Source: Flavobacteriaceae bacterium (GTDB lineage Bacteria; Bacteroidota; Bacteroidia; Flavobacteriales; Flavobacteriaceae). From it: DNA of 64,000 nucleotides. The notes under the pieces were generated by a model. The model was not told the DNA's origin and did not search any database. It was given only the letters and a program-made list of their open reading frames with translations. This document shows positions 26,024-33,910 of the stretch, in pieces. A program made the position numbers and the translations under genes. Position 1 is the first letter of the stretch. Every line of letters starts with the position of its first letter. The stretch is from assembly GCA_018402385.1 (NCBI GenBank), contig JAGYJA010000002.1, forward strand, positions 124,001 to 188,000, written 5' to 3'.

Positions 26024-26067
26024 ATGACAAAAGTCATTTTTTAGACTATACCATAAAACTACTTTTG
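26024..26067 (+). promoter_or_regulatory. CRP/FNR-like site and promoter of the cbb3 cluster
   Basis: The perfect palindrome ATGAC-AAAA-GTCAT (26024-26037) has the 5-4-5 layout of CRP/FNR-family operators. A perfect -7 box TACTTTTG lies at 26060-26067 and no TTG box is found. With a start near 26073 the palindrome centres near -42, the class II activator position. This suggests that a CRP/FNR-type protein switches the oxidase genes on, probably under low oxygen. Confidence 0.65.
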
Positions 26068-26084
26068 AAATCAAACTTCAATTC

Positions 26085-26351
26085 ATGAATGTTATTTATT
26101 TAACACTGATTATCAGTACTCTAGTAGCAATTGTCTTTTTCGTAATTTTTATTTTGAGTTTGAAAAGTGGGCAATATGATGATACTTACACACCTTCTGT
26201 GCGTATGCTCTTTGATGATGAACTAGTAAAGGAGAAAACTTCTAAGACTTCTATAAAAATAAAACTTCAAAAAATAAAATCACATCAACTAATTCAAAAA
26301 CCAATAAATCTGAAACTTAATTATGGAAGTACAGCAATTTTATTACGATAA
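26085..26351 (+). CDS. ccoS: cbb3 oxidase assembly protein CcoS
   Basis: An 88-residue membrane protein with one N-terminal helix (about 3-26) followed by the diagnostic SLKSGQYDDTYTPSVRMLFDDE. CcoS is needed to mature the cbb3-type oxidase, for haem and copper insertion into CcoN. The segment after residue 50 is basic and longer than usual, and its stop lies 29 nt inside ccoNO, so the normal stop may have been lost and the two genes are translationally linked. It is the first gene behind the CRP/FNR-like site. The copper ATPase gene ccoI, often just upstream, is absent here. Confidence 0.92.
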   Translation: MNVIYLTLIISTLVAIVFFVIFILSLKSGQYDDTYTPSVRMLFDDELVKEKTSKTSIKIKLQKIKSHQLIQKPINLKLNYGSTAILLR

Positions 26352-28533
26352 TAAAATCGTAAAGAAGTTTATTTATGCAACGCTCTTCTGGGGCATCATC
26401 GGGATGTCTGTGGGGCTGCTGCTTGCATTAATGTTTTTGTTCCCAAACATCACAGACGGGGTTTCCTGGCTAAGTTTTGGAAGACTAAGGCCCCTGCATA
26501 CCAATGCGGTAATATTTGCCTTTGTGGGCAACGCCATGTTTGCAGGTATTTACTACTCACTCCAAAGGCTTCTCAAAGCCAGGATGTTTAGTGATTGGCT
26601 GAGTAAGATTAACTTTTGGGGATGGCAATTCATCATTGTTGCAGCTGCAATCACACTACCGATGGGGTTGACCTCTTCCAAGGAATATGCCGAACTCGAG
26701 TGGCCCATTGATATTGCGATTGCTGTAGTTTGGGTGGCTTTTGGTATCAATATGATTGGAACCATCCTGCGAAGAAGACAGCGTCACCTTTATGTGGCTA
26801 TCTGGTTTTACCTGGCGACTTTTGTCACAGTTGCTGTACTTCATATCTTTAACAGCCTTGCTTTACCCGTAGATTTCTTAAAAAGCTACTCGGTGTATGC
26901 AGGGGTTCAGGATGCTTTGGTACAATGGTGGTATGGACATAATGCTGTGGCATTTTTCCTCACCACACCGTTTCTAGGGTTGATGTATTATTATGTACCT
27001 AAAATTGCAAACAGACCCGTGTATTCTTATCGTTTATCGATTATACACTTTTGGTCGCTGATTTTTATCTATATCTGGGCGGGGCCTCACCATTTACTTT
27101 ACACGGCTTTACCTGCTTGGGCACAAAGTCTTGGGGTGGCCTTTTCAGTAATGCTTATTATGCCCTCCTGGGGTGGTATGATCAACGGTCTGCTCACCTT
27201 GCGAGGTGCCTGGGATAAAGTGCGCACAGACCCAACACTTAAATTTATGGTAGTTGCCATTACAGGTTATGGTATGGCAACCTTTGAAGGTCCTATGCTT
27301 TCGTTGAAAAACGTAAACGCAATTGCTCACTTCACAGACTGGATTATTGCTCACGTTCACGTGGGAGCACTTGCTTGGAATGGCTTCTTAACTTTTGGTA
27401 TGATTTATTGGTTAATCCCAAAAATTTTCAAGACCAAACTATTTTCAGTTGGATTGGCAAACTTTCACTTTTGGATTGGAACCTTAGGTATTATCATTTA
27501 TACTTTACCAATGTATGTCGCCGGATTTGTACAGGCGTCTATGTGGAAGCAATTCAACCCAGACGGAACGCTTGTCTATGGTAACTTTATGGAAACAGTC
27601 GTGGAGATTATGCCGATGTATTGGATGAGAGCCATTGGAGGTAGTATGTATATATTGGGAGCTTTTGTGATGCTCTATAATATTGTCAAAACTGTAAGAC
27701 AAGGTTCTGCCGTAACTGATGAACTTGCTGAAGCTGCAGCACTTGAACGCGTTTCAAAAAGACGTGTTAAGGGAGAGGGCTATCACACCTGGTTAGAGAG
27801 AAGACCGGTTCAGTTAACTCTTCTTGCTACAGTTGCCATCTTAATTGGTGGAATCGTTCAAATAGTACCAACACTTGTTGTTAAATCCAATATTCCAACC
27901 ATCACAAGCGTACATCCATACACACCTCTTGAATTGGAAGGACGTGATTTATACATCCGTGAAGGTTGTGTGGGATGTCACTCACAAATGGTGCGTCCTT
28001 TCCGAAGTGAAACAGAACGTTACAATGGAGAGTATGCCAAAGCCGGTGAGTTTGTTTATGATCACCCATTCCTCTGGGGAAGTAAACGCACGGGCCCAGA
28101 TTTATTACGTGTAGGCGGAAAGTATTCAGATAGCTGGCATTTCAATCACTTTTATGACCCTCAAAGTACTTCGCCTGGTTCTATTATGCCTCGTTACCCA
28201 TGGCTGATTAACAGTGAACTTGACAAGTCCAAAACCGAAAGAAAAATGGAAGTGATGGTGCAGCTCGGAGTGCCTTATACTGAAGAAGAAATTGCACGAG
28301 CACAGGAATGGATGCTAGAGCAGGGTGAAGAGATTGAGAAAAACCTTTATTCAGACCCAGATTTTGTGAGTGTTTATGAAGCTGAAAAACAATATGCACT
28401 CGACAATGGTCTTGAATTTACCGAAATGAAACATCGGGAGGTGGTTGCAATGATTGCTTATCTGCAACGTCTGGGAACAGATATAAGGATAAAAGGAGGT
28501 GATGAGGAATTGTCTAACATCGAAAATCAATAA
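26323..28533 (+). CDS. ccoNO: cbb3 cytochrome oxidase subunits I and II fused (CcoN-CcoO)
   Basis: A 736-residue fusion of the catalytic subunit CcoN (about residues 1-470) and the monohaem cytochrome c subunit CcoO (about 530-736), the usual arrangement in Bacteroidota. CcoN spans the membrane about twelve times and carries the haem and copper histidines in LHTNAVIFAF, WWYGHNAVAFFLTTPF and HFTDWIIAHVHVGALAWNG. CcoO begins with a membrane anchor (about 497-517) and has the haem motif CVGCH in REGCVGCHSQMVRPF near 549. The enzyme is the high-affinity terminal oxidase, reducing O2 to water at low oxygen and pumping protons. Reading continues without a break through the joint. Confidence 0.97.
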   Translation: MEVQQFYYDNKIVKKFIYATLFWGIIGMSVGLLLALMFLFPNITDGVSWLSFGRLRPLHTNAVIFAFVGNAMFAGIYYSLQRLLKARMFSDWLSKINFWGWQFIIVAAAITLPMGLTSSKEYAELEWPIDIAIAVVWVAFGINMIGTILRRRQRHLYVAIWFYLATFVTVAVLHIFNSLALPVDFLKSYSVYAGVQDALVQWWYGHNAVAFFLTTPFLGLMYYYVPKIANRPVYSYRLSIIHFWSLIFIYIWAGPHHLLYTALPAWAQSLGVAFSVMLIMPSWGGMINGLLTLRGAWDKVRTDPTLKFMVVAITGYGMATFEGPMLSLKNVNAIAHFTDWIIAHVHVGALAWNGFLTFGMIYWLIPKIFKTKLFSVGLANFHFWIGTLGIIIYTLPMYVAGFVQASMWKQFNPDGTLVYGNFMETVVEIMPMYWMRAIGGSMYILGAFVMLYNIVKTVRQGSAVTDELAEAAALERVSKRRVKGEGYHTWLERRPVQLTLLATVAILIGGIVQIVPTLVVKSNIPTITSVHPYTPLELEGRDLYIREGCVGCHSQMVRPFRSETERYNGEYAKAGEFVYDHPFLWGSKRTGPDLLRVGGKYSDSWHFNHFYDPQSTSPGSIMPRYPWLINSELDKSKTERKMEVMVQLGVPYTEEEIARAQEWMLEQGEEIEKNLYSDPDFVSVYEAEKQYALDNGLEFTEMKHREVVAMIAYLQRLGTDIRIKGGDEELSNIENQ

Positions 28534-28536
28534 GCT

Positions 28537-28731
28537 ATGTTAAAGTATATAAAAGGTCATATGGACTCAATACAGGGTATAGAAGTTTACCCCATCATAT
28601 CACTAATTATCTTTTTCTCTTTTTTTACCATCTTATTTATTTGGGTGGTGACTTCAAAGAAGAAATATATTGAAGAAGTAAGTAACATTCCTCTGGAACT
28701 GGACGAGGAAACAAATAACCAAGACCAATGA
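28537..28731 (+). CDS. ccoQ: CcoQ-like small subunit of cbb3 oxidase
   Basis: A 64-residue single-span membrane protein: MLKYIKGHMDSIQGIEVYPI, helix about 20-42, then TSKKKYIEEVSNIPLELDEE. The layout matches the CcoQ/FixQ group, which stabilises the oxidase complex. It starts 3 nt after ccoNO and its stop overlaps the ccoP start by 4 nt. Sequence identity in this group is low, so the call rests on position and shape. Confidence 0.82.
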   Translation: MLKYIKGHMDSIQGIEVYPIISLIIFFSFFTILFIWVVTSKKKYIEEVSNIPLELDEETNNQDQ

Positions 28732-29693
28732 AAACAGTTAGTATTTTAAGAATTTTACTCGTAGCAGCCTTATCATTATTTTTGATAGAAGCTTTAGCAA
28801 GAACTTCAGAGCAATGGGCTATAGTTGAAACACCCATACTTTTAGCCGTTTGGTTTGTCATCATACTCTTTATGGTTGCCATAGAGGTGAGTGTAGCATC
28901 CATCCAGCGATTGTTGTTTGAAACTCTTAATGAAGAAGCAAAAGCACGCTATTTAGCAAAAGAAGCTGAAAGTAAAAACGCTGGTCAAATTTGGTTGAAT
29001 AAAACTTACCGTTTACTTGTTGGTGAGAGAAAGGCTCGTTCTGATGAAGAAATCATTATAGATCATGATTATGATGGCATCAGAGAGTTGGATAACAATT
29101 TGCCAACCTGGTGGGTCTATGGGTTTTATGCGACTATTATATTTGCAGTTGTTTATATGGTGCGGTACCACGTTTTTGAAGGAGCTACACAAGATGAGGA
29201 ATACCGTCGAGAGGTTGCTGCAGCACAAGTCGAAATTGAAGAATACCGTAAAACAGCTAAGGGTCTTGTTGATGCAAGTACTGTGGTCATGCTAACAGAT
29301 GAAGCAGACCTCAGTGACGGAAAGAATGTTTTTGATACCAATTGTGCTGTGTGTCACCGTGCCGATGGTGGTGGAGGTATTGGGCCAAATTTAACAGACA
29401 ACTACTGGATTATTGGAGGAAGTCTTAGCAACATTTATGAAATCATATCAGAAGGAGGACGACCCGGTAAAGGGATGATTCCCTGGAAAAATGATTTAAA
29501 ACCGCTTCAAATCGCTCAGGTTTCCAGTTATATTATGACACTGCAAGGAACAAATCCACCAGATGCTAAAGAACCTGAAGGGGAATTGTATGAGCAGGAA
29601 AAAATTGAAGAAGAAATCGAAGATGCTCAAGAAAAAATAGATCAGCCGGAACTTTCAGAAGAGGAATTAGAAAGTGATTTGGTAATAGAATAA
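28728..29693 (+). CDS. ccoP: cbb3 oxidase subunit III, cytochrome c (CcoP)
   Basis: A 321-residue membrane-anchored cytochrome. Two or three hydrophobic helices (about 5-25, 35-55, 125-145) surround the typical CcoP N-terminal domain with IREL-DNNLPTWWVYGFYATII. The C-terminal domain has one haem c site, NCAVCHRADGGGGIGPNL, near residue 205, with the distal Met probably in GRPGKGMIPW. Proteobacterial CcoP is dihaem; the single haem here is common in Bacteroidota. The end is a long acidic Glu-rich tail (about 285-321) of unknown role. It receives electrons from soluble or membrane cytochromes and passes them to CcoO and CcoN. Confidence 0.95.
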   Translation: MKTVSILRILLVAALSLFLIEALARTSEQWAIVETPILLAVWFVIILFMVAIEVSVASIQRLLFETLNEEAKARYLAKEAESKNAGQIWLNKTYRLLVGERKARSDEEIIIDHDYDGIRELDNNLPTWWVYGFYATIIFAVVYMVRYHVFEGATQDEEYRREVAAAQVEIEEYRKTAKGLVDASTVVMLTDEADLSDGKNVFDTNCAVCHRADGGGGIGPNLTDNYWIIGGSLSNIYEIISEGGRPGKGMIPWKNDLKPLQIAQVSSYIMTLQGTNPPDAKEPEGELYEQEKIEEEIEDAQEKIDQPELSEEELESDLVIE

Positions 29694-29716
29694 ATAATTA
29701 GACAATCCAAAATCCT

Positions 29717-31132
29717 ATGGAAAAACAAGAAAACTTTCGGGACTCTATCAATACCATTGATGATGAAGGTAAAAGAAAGTGGGTCTTTCCAAAAAAACCA
29801 AGCGGTAAACTCTACAAATACAGAAAATATGTAAGCTATGGTTTATTGGTGTTTTTCCTCGCTTCCCCATTTTTAAAAATAGACGGTAACCAATTCCTTC
29901 TTTTTAATGTGTTGGAACGAAAGTTCAACATCTTTGGCTTTCCATTTTGGCCACAGGATTTTTATTTATTTGTTTTGTCAATGATTATCGGGGTTGTTTT
30001 CTTAACCCTTTTTACTGTTGCTTTTGGAAGGATATTTTGTGGATGGATTTGCCCGCAGACTATCTTTATGGAAATGGTTTTTAGAAGAATTGAATATGCT
30101 ATAGAAGGAGATCGTGGAAAGCAAATACGTCTTGCAAAAATGCCATGGAATGGGGAGAAAATTAGAAAGCGCTTGTTAAAGTGGACAGTCTTTTTCATTA
30201 TTTCCTTTATCATAGCAAATGTTTTTCTGGCCTATCTTATTGGTAGTGATCGTTTGTTGCTTTATATCATCGAGGGCCCTTTAAATCATATGAGCACTTT
30301 TATTGGCTTACTTATATTCACAGGTGTTTTCTATTTTGTTTTTGTCTGGTTCAGAGAGCAGGTGTGTATCATAGCCTGTCCTTATGGGCGTTTACAAGGT
30401 GTTCTTCTTGACACAAAATCAATTGTGGTTGCTTATGATCACAAAAGAGGCGAAAGAGAAGAAGGCAGAAAGAAATTTAGAAAGAATGAAGACCGGAAAG
30501 CCCTTGGTTATGGAGATTGTATTGATTGTTTTCAGTGTGTTCACGTTTGCCCCACAGGCATCGATATTAGAAACGGTACACAACTAGAGTGTGTTAATTG
30601 CACAGCTTGTATTGACGAGTGTGACAGTATTATGGAATCGGTCAACTTGCCTAAAGGCCTTATAAGGTATGCTAGTGAAGAAAACATCGTTGCTAAAAAA
30701 CAATTTGAACTCACCGCTCGAATGAAGGGCTATATCGTGGTACTCACTATTTTAACAGGTTTGTTAATTGGAATGCTCTTTTTGCGTAGTGATGTAGAAG
30801 CGGTCGTTTTGCGATTGCCGGGTCAGTTGTATGAGTTAAAAGAAGATAATATAGTGAGTAATGTCTATACCTTTAAACTCATCAATAAAACAAACAGGGA
30901 GTATGATAATATCGAATTGAAACTACTGTCTCATTCCGGTGAAATCCGGTTTGTAACTCAAAATGAAGTTGTAGTTCCACCACAAGGACTGGTAGAAGGC
31001 ACCTTGTTTATAGAACTCCACAATGCAGCTTTGGATGGGCACAAAAACAAAGTGGAAATTGGTATTTATAGTAATGAAATTCTAATCGAGACCACGAGTA
31101 CTAACTTTTTGGGACCTAGAAGTTTTAATTAA
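29717..31132 (+). CDS. ccoG: cbb3 oxidase accessory protein CcoG
   Basis: A 471-residue membrane iron-sulfur protein of the CcoG/RdxA/FixG family. Five transmembrane helices lie at about 37-55, 88-110, 155-175, 193-213 and 338-356. Two ferredoxin-type clusters follow: CIDCFQCVHVCPTG (about 270-283) and CVNCTACIDECD (about 295-306). Further cysteines sit in FCGWICPQTIF and ACPYGRLQG. A C-terminal Ig-like domain (about 370-471) faces the periplasm. CcoG reduces Cu(II) to Cu(I) for assembly of the oxidase copper site. It follows ccoP by 23 nt; after it comes an unusual repeat-rich spacer instead of an immediate ccoH. Confidence 0.96.
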   Translation: MEKQENFRDSINTIDDEGKRKWVFPKKPSGKLYKYRKYVSYGLLVFFLASPFLKIDGNQFLLFNVLERKFNIFGFPFWPQDFYLFVLSMIIGVVFLTLFTVAFGRIFCGWICPQTIFMEMVFRRIEYAIEGDRGKQIRLAKMPWNGEKIRKRLLKWTVFFIISFIIANVFLAYLIGSDRLLLYIIEGPLNHMSTFIGLLIFTGVFYFVFVWFREQVCIIACPYGRLQGVLLDTKSIVVAYDHKRGEREEGRKKFRKNEDRKALGYGDCIDCFQCVHVCPTGIDIRNGTQLECVNCTACIDECDSIMESVNLPKGLIRYASEENIVAKKQFELTARMKGYIVVLTILTGLLIGMLFLRSDVEAVVLRLPGQLYELKEDNIVSNVYTFKLINKTNREYDNIELKLLSHSGEIRFVTQNEVVVPPQGLVEGTLFIELHNAALDGHKNKVEIGIYSNEILIETTSTNFLGPRSFN

Positions 31133-31198
31133 ATGAATAATGAATAGCCATTAATGAATTATGAAGTGGTATGTTGAAGTCAATTTTCCAAAAAACAA

Positions 31199-31260
31199 AC
31201 ACCAAGCACCAAGCACCAAGCTCCAAATACCAAATACCAAATACCAAATACCAATACCAA
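31199..31260. repeat. Period-7 minisatellite within the cbb3 operon
   Basis: Tandem 7-mers, about three ACCAAGC units followed by about four ACCAAAT units, lie between ccoG and ccoH. The rest of the spacer (31133-31374) is also low in complexity: three copies of an ACTTTAAA unit around 31295-31318, then ATCTAACACCTAATATCT-like words up to the ccoH start. No open frame or hairpin is seen. Confidence 0.85.
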
Positions 31261-31374
31261 TTAACCATTAATAAACCAACCAATAACTATTTTCAACTTT
31301 AAACTTTAAACTTTAAATCCAAAATAAAAATCTAATTTCTCAAATCTAACACCTAATATCTAACATCTATAAAA

Positions 31375-31821
31375 ATGAAAATAAACTGGGGAACAGGAAT
31401 CGTGATTGCAATTGGGCTTTTTATGAGCTTTATACTTTACTTTGTTATAAAAATGTCTACAGATAGCACTTATGACTATGAAATGGTGGTTGATGATTAT
31501 TATAAGCAGGAAATTGGTTTTCAAGCTGAACTCGATGGACGCAATAATGCTGCTAACCTAACTAATAAGCTAAGAGTTGAACAAAGTTTAAAGGGAATTC
31601 TGCTTGTTTTTCCTGAGGAAATTGCTTCTCAAATGGAAAATGGGTCGGTTACGTTTTACAGGGTCAACAAAAAAGAACTTGATTTTGAAAAGTCGATACA
31701 ACTTTCAGAAAATAAAATGCTCATCCCGGCAGAAAGTCTGCTTCCCGGAAGGTGGGATGTGAGCGTGCGCTGGGAAATGAATGGTAAAACCTATATCACC
31801 CAAGACCAAATTACTTTTTAA
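31375..31821 (+). CDS. ccoH: CcoH/FixH family protein
   Basis: A 148-residue protein with one N-terminal membrane helix (MKINWGTGIVIAIGLFMSF onward, to about residue 28) and a periplasmic beta domain. YDYEMVVDDYYKQEIGFQAE at about 38-57 is the family hallmark. CcoH/FixH is required for stable assembly of cbb3 oxidase and copper delivery. It is immediately followed by the TauE/SafE-like gene with no spacer. The 242-nt repeat-rich gap before it is odd for this operon, where other genes overlap or nearly touch. Confidence 0.93.
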   Translation: MKINWGTGIVIAIGLFMSFILYFVIKMSTDSTYDYEMVVDDYYKQEIGFQAELDGRNNAANLTNKLRVEQSLKGILLVFPEEIASQMENGSVTFYRVNKKELDFEKSIQLSENKMLIPAESLLPGRWDVSVRWEMNGKTYITQDQITF

Positions 31822-32523
31822 ATGTTACTTTCTGCCCTCATATTTGGACTTTTGGGAAGCCTGCACTGCGTGGGTATGTGTGGCCCCATTGCCTTTATGC
31901 TGCCGGTAGAACACAAGAAACCTTTAAAGAAGTTTTTTCAAATCACAAGCTACCACACCGGAAGGCTTTTTGCTTATGCTATTATTGGCCTTGTGTTTGG
32001 GATACTGGGAAAAAGTTTTTCGCTTTTTGGGCTGCAACAGCAACTATCCATCGCTGTGGGAGTCCTTATGATTCTTGCGGTTGTCTTGCCGAATAAGCGA
32101 TTTCAAAACACCAAAGTATCTACATTTTTCTATAAATTCATTGGAAAAATCAAACAAAACCTGGGTGCTTCCCTAAAGAAAAAAACAGCCGACACCTTTT
32201 TGACCATTGGTTTTTTAAATGGCTTTCTACCTTGCGGACTCGTTTATATTGCTGTATTTGCAGCCCTGGCTGCCGGTTCGTTGATGCAAAGCAGTCTGTA
32301 TATGGTTTTTTTTGGATTGGGAACCATCCCTTTGATGACGGTAGCCATTTATGCAGGCTCATTCTTGAAGGGCGTCAACAGACAAAAAATTCAAAAAGCC
32401 ATTCCTGTTTTTGTGGTTATTATCGGAGTTTTCTTTATCTTACGAGGAATGGGTCTTGGCATTCCTTACATTTCCCCGGCACCGGTTACTGAAATGGTAA
32501 ATGCTAAGATTGAGTGTCACTAA
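31822..32523 (+). CDS. TauE/SafE-type membrane protein of the cbb3 cluster
   Basis: A 233-residue protein with six or so transmembrane helices, of the sulfite exporter TauE/SafE superfamily, UreH/CcoA-adjacent subgroup. The N-terminal LGSLHCVGMCGPIAFMLP contains a conserved Cys pair plus His and Met suited to bind copper, and GFLNGFLPCGLVYIAVF forms the internal repeat. This subgroup regularly ends cbb3 clusters in Bacteroidota and is thought to help copper handling; a true sulfite export role is unlikely here. Its ATG follows the ccoH stop at once. Function is inferred from context and the metal-like motif. Confidence 0.88.
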   Translation: MLLSALIFGLLGSLHCVGMCGPIAFMLPVEHKKPLKKFFQITSYHTGRLFAYAIIGLVFGILGKSFSLFGLQQQLSIAVGVLMILAVVLPNKRFQNTKVSTFFYKFIGKIKQNLGASLKKKTADTFLTIGFLNGFLPCGLVYIAVFAALAAGSLMQSSLYMVFFGLGTIPLMTVAIYAGSFLKGVNRQKIQKAIPVFVVIIGVFFILRGMGLGIPYISPAPVTEMVNAKIECH

Positions 32524-32613
32524 AATTAAAAATTCCAAAATGCCAAGTACTAAATAAAATCACAAGTACCAAGCACGAAATACCAAATACCATTAACCCT
32601 TAACAATATACCA
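32524..32613. repeat. Text-like low-complexity spacer
   Basis: About 90 nt built from words such as CCAAGTACTAAAT, ACCAAGCACGAAATACCAAATACC and TTAACCCTTAACAATATACC. It shares ACCAAGCAC and AAATACCAAATACCA with the spacer at 31199-31260, so both appear to belong to one degenerate repeat family. Confidence 0.6.
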
Positions 32614-33882
32614 ATGAATTACATCCCTGCTGAAGAAGCCATATCCCTTATAAAATCAAATAACAGAATCTTTTTTCAAGGTGCAGCAATGACACCAAAA
32701 TTCCTAATCAACACTTTATGTCAGAACTACCAAAACCTGAATGATGTTGAAATAGTTCAGATGCATACCGAAGGAGATGCCTTGTATGCGCAAGAGCCTT
32801 ATTGCAATGCTTTTAATACTAACAGTTGTTTTGTGGCGGGCAATGTGAGGAAAGCTATTAACACGCGTCGCGGGGATTATACGCCCATATTTTTAAGCGA
32901 ACTCCACCTGTTATTTAAACGAAATATCCTTCCGCTTGATGTGGCACTCATACAAGTGTCTCCTCCTGACAAGCATGGATATTGCTCATTGGGAACTTCC
33001 ATTGATGTGACCATTACTGCTATTCAGGTAGCAAAAATTGTCATCGCCCAGGTCAACCCCAATGTGCCCAGAACGCACGGTGATGGAATCATACACAAAG
33101 ACAATATCAATGCTGCCGTTTGGGTAGATGAACCCATTCACAGTGTCATTACTCCTGAGCCCACTGAAATAGAAAAACTAATTGGCTACCACGTGGCCCA
33201 GTTAGTTGAAGACGGTGCAACACTGCAAATGGGGATCGGTGGAATACCCAATGTGGTTTTGGCCAACTTAATGAACCACAAACGACTTGGAATCCACACC
33301 GAAATGTTTTCAGACGGGATACTTCCACTTATTGAAAAAGGAATTATTACCGGAGAAGACAAAGTGGTCAAAAGAGGTAAATTAGTTACCTGTTTTGCCA
33401 TTGGTTCTCAAAAGCTGTATGACTTTCTGGATGACAATCCCATTGTTCATTTCAAGGAAGCTTCTTATACTAATGATACTGCGATTATTCGCAGAAATCC
33501 TAAAGTCACTGCAATTAACAGCGCCATAGAAATTGATATCACCGGTCAGGTTTGTGCAGATACCATTGGGAAAATGCAATACAGCGGAGTAGGGGGGCAA
33601 ATGGATTTTATAAGAGGAGCGTCCCTCTCTGAAGGCGGAAAACCCATATTGGCCATGCCATCTATCACTAATAAAGGAGTTTCAAAGATTGTCCCCTTCT
33701 TAAAGGAAGGCGCGGGAGTCACCACTACGCGTGCCCACGTGCATTACATCGCCACCGAAAACGGGGTCGTGGACTTGTATGGAAAAACCCTGAAACAACG
33801 TGCACAAGCACTTATTTCCATCGCCCATCCCGATCATCAGGATGCCCTTGACAGAGCTGCTTATGAGCGGTTTAGTTTTTAA
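32614..33882 (+). CDS. Acetyl-CoA hydrolase/transferase family protein (CoA transferase)
   Basis: A 422-residue CoA transferase of the acetyl-CoA hydrolase / 4-hydroxybutyrate CoA-transferase family. The N-terminal domain starts YIPAEEAISLIKSNNRIFFQG. VSPPDKHGYCSLGTSIDV lies near 110. GATLQMGIGGIPNVVL (about 197-212) is followed by HTEMFSDGILPLIEKG with the catalytic glutamate of HTEMF. VGGQMDFIRGASLSEGGK near 329 completes the active site. It would move CoA between acyl groups, for example from acetyl-CoA to 4-hydroxybutyrate, or release acetate. The length is normal. It stands alone after a low-complexity spacer, so no pathway context identifies the second acid. Confidence 0.93.
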   Translation: MNYIPAEEAISLIKSNNRIFFQGAAMTPKFLINTLCQNYQNLNDVEIVQMHTEGDALYAQEPYCNAFNTNSCFVAGNVRKAINTRRGDYTPIFLSELHLLFKRNILPLDVALIQVSPPDKHGYCSLGTSIDVTITAIQVAKIVIAQVNPNVPRTHGDGIIHKDNINAAVWVDEPIHSVITPEPTEIEKLIGYHVAQLVEDGATLQMGIGGIPNVVLANLMNHKRLGIHTEMFSDGILPLIEKGIITGEDKVVKRGKLVTCFAIGSQKLYDFLDDNPIVHFKEASYTNDTAIIRRNPKVTAINSAIEIDITGQVCADTIGKMQYSGVGGQMDFIRGASLSEGGKPILAMPSITNKGVSKIVPFLKEGAGVTTTRAHVHYIATENGVVDLYGKTLKQRAQALISIAHPDHQDALDRAAYERFSF

Positions 33883-33910
33883 ATGGAGTTGTGAAAATAA
33901 AGCCTTTTTA

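Noticed and set aside
31199..31260. Possible CRISPR array
   Set aside because: Units are only 7 nt and directly adjacent; there are no spacers and no cas genes in the window.
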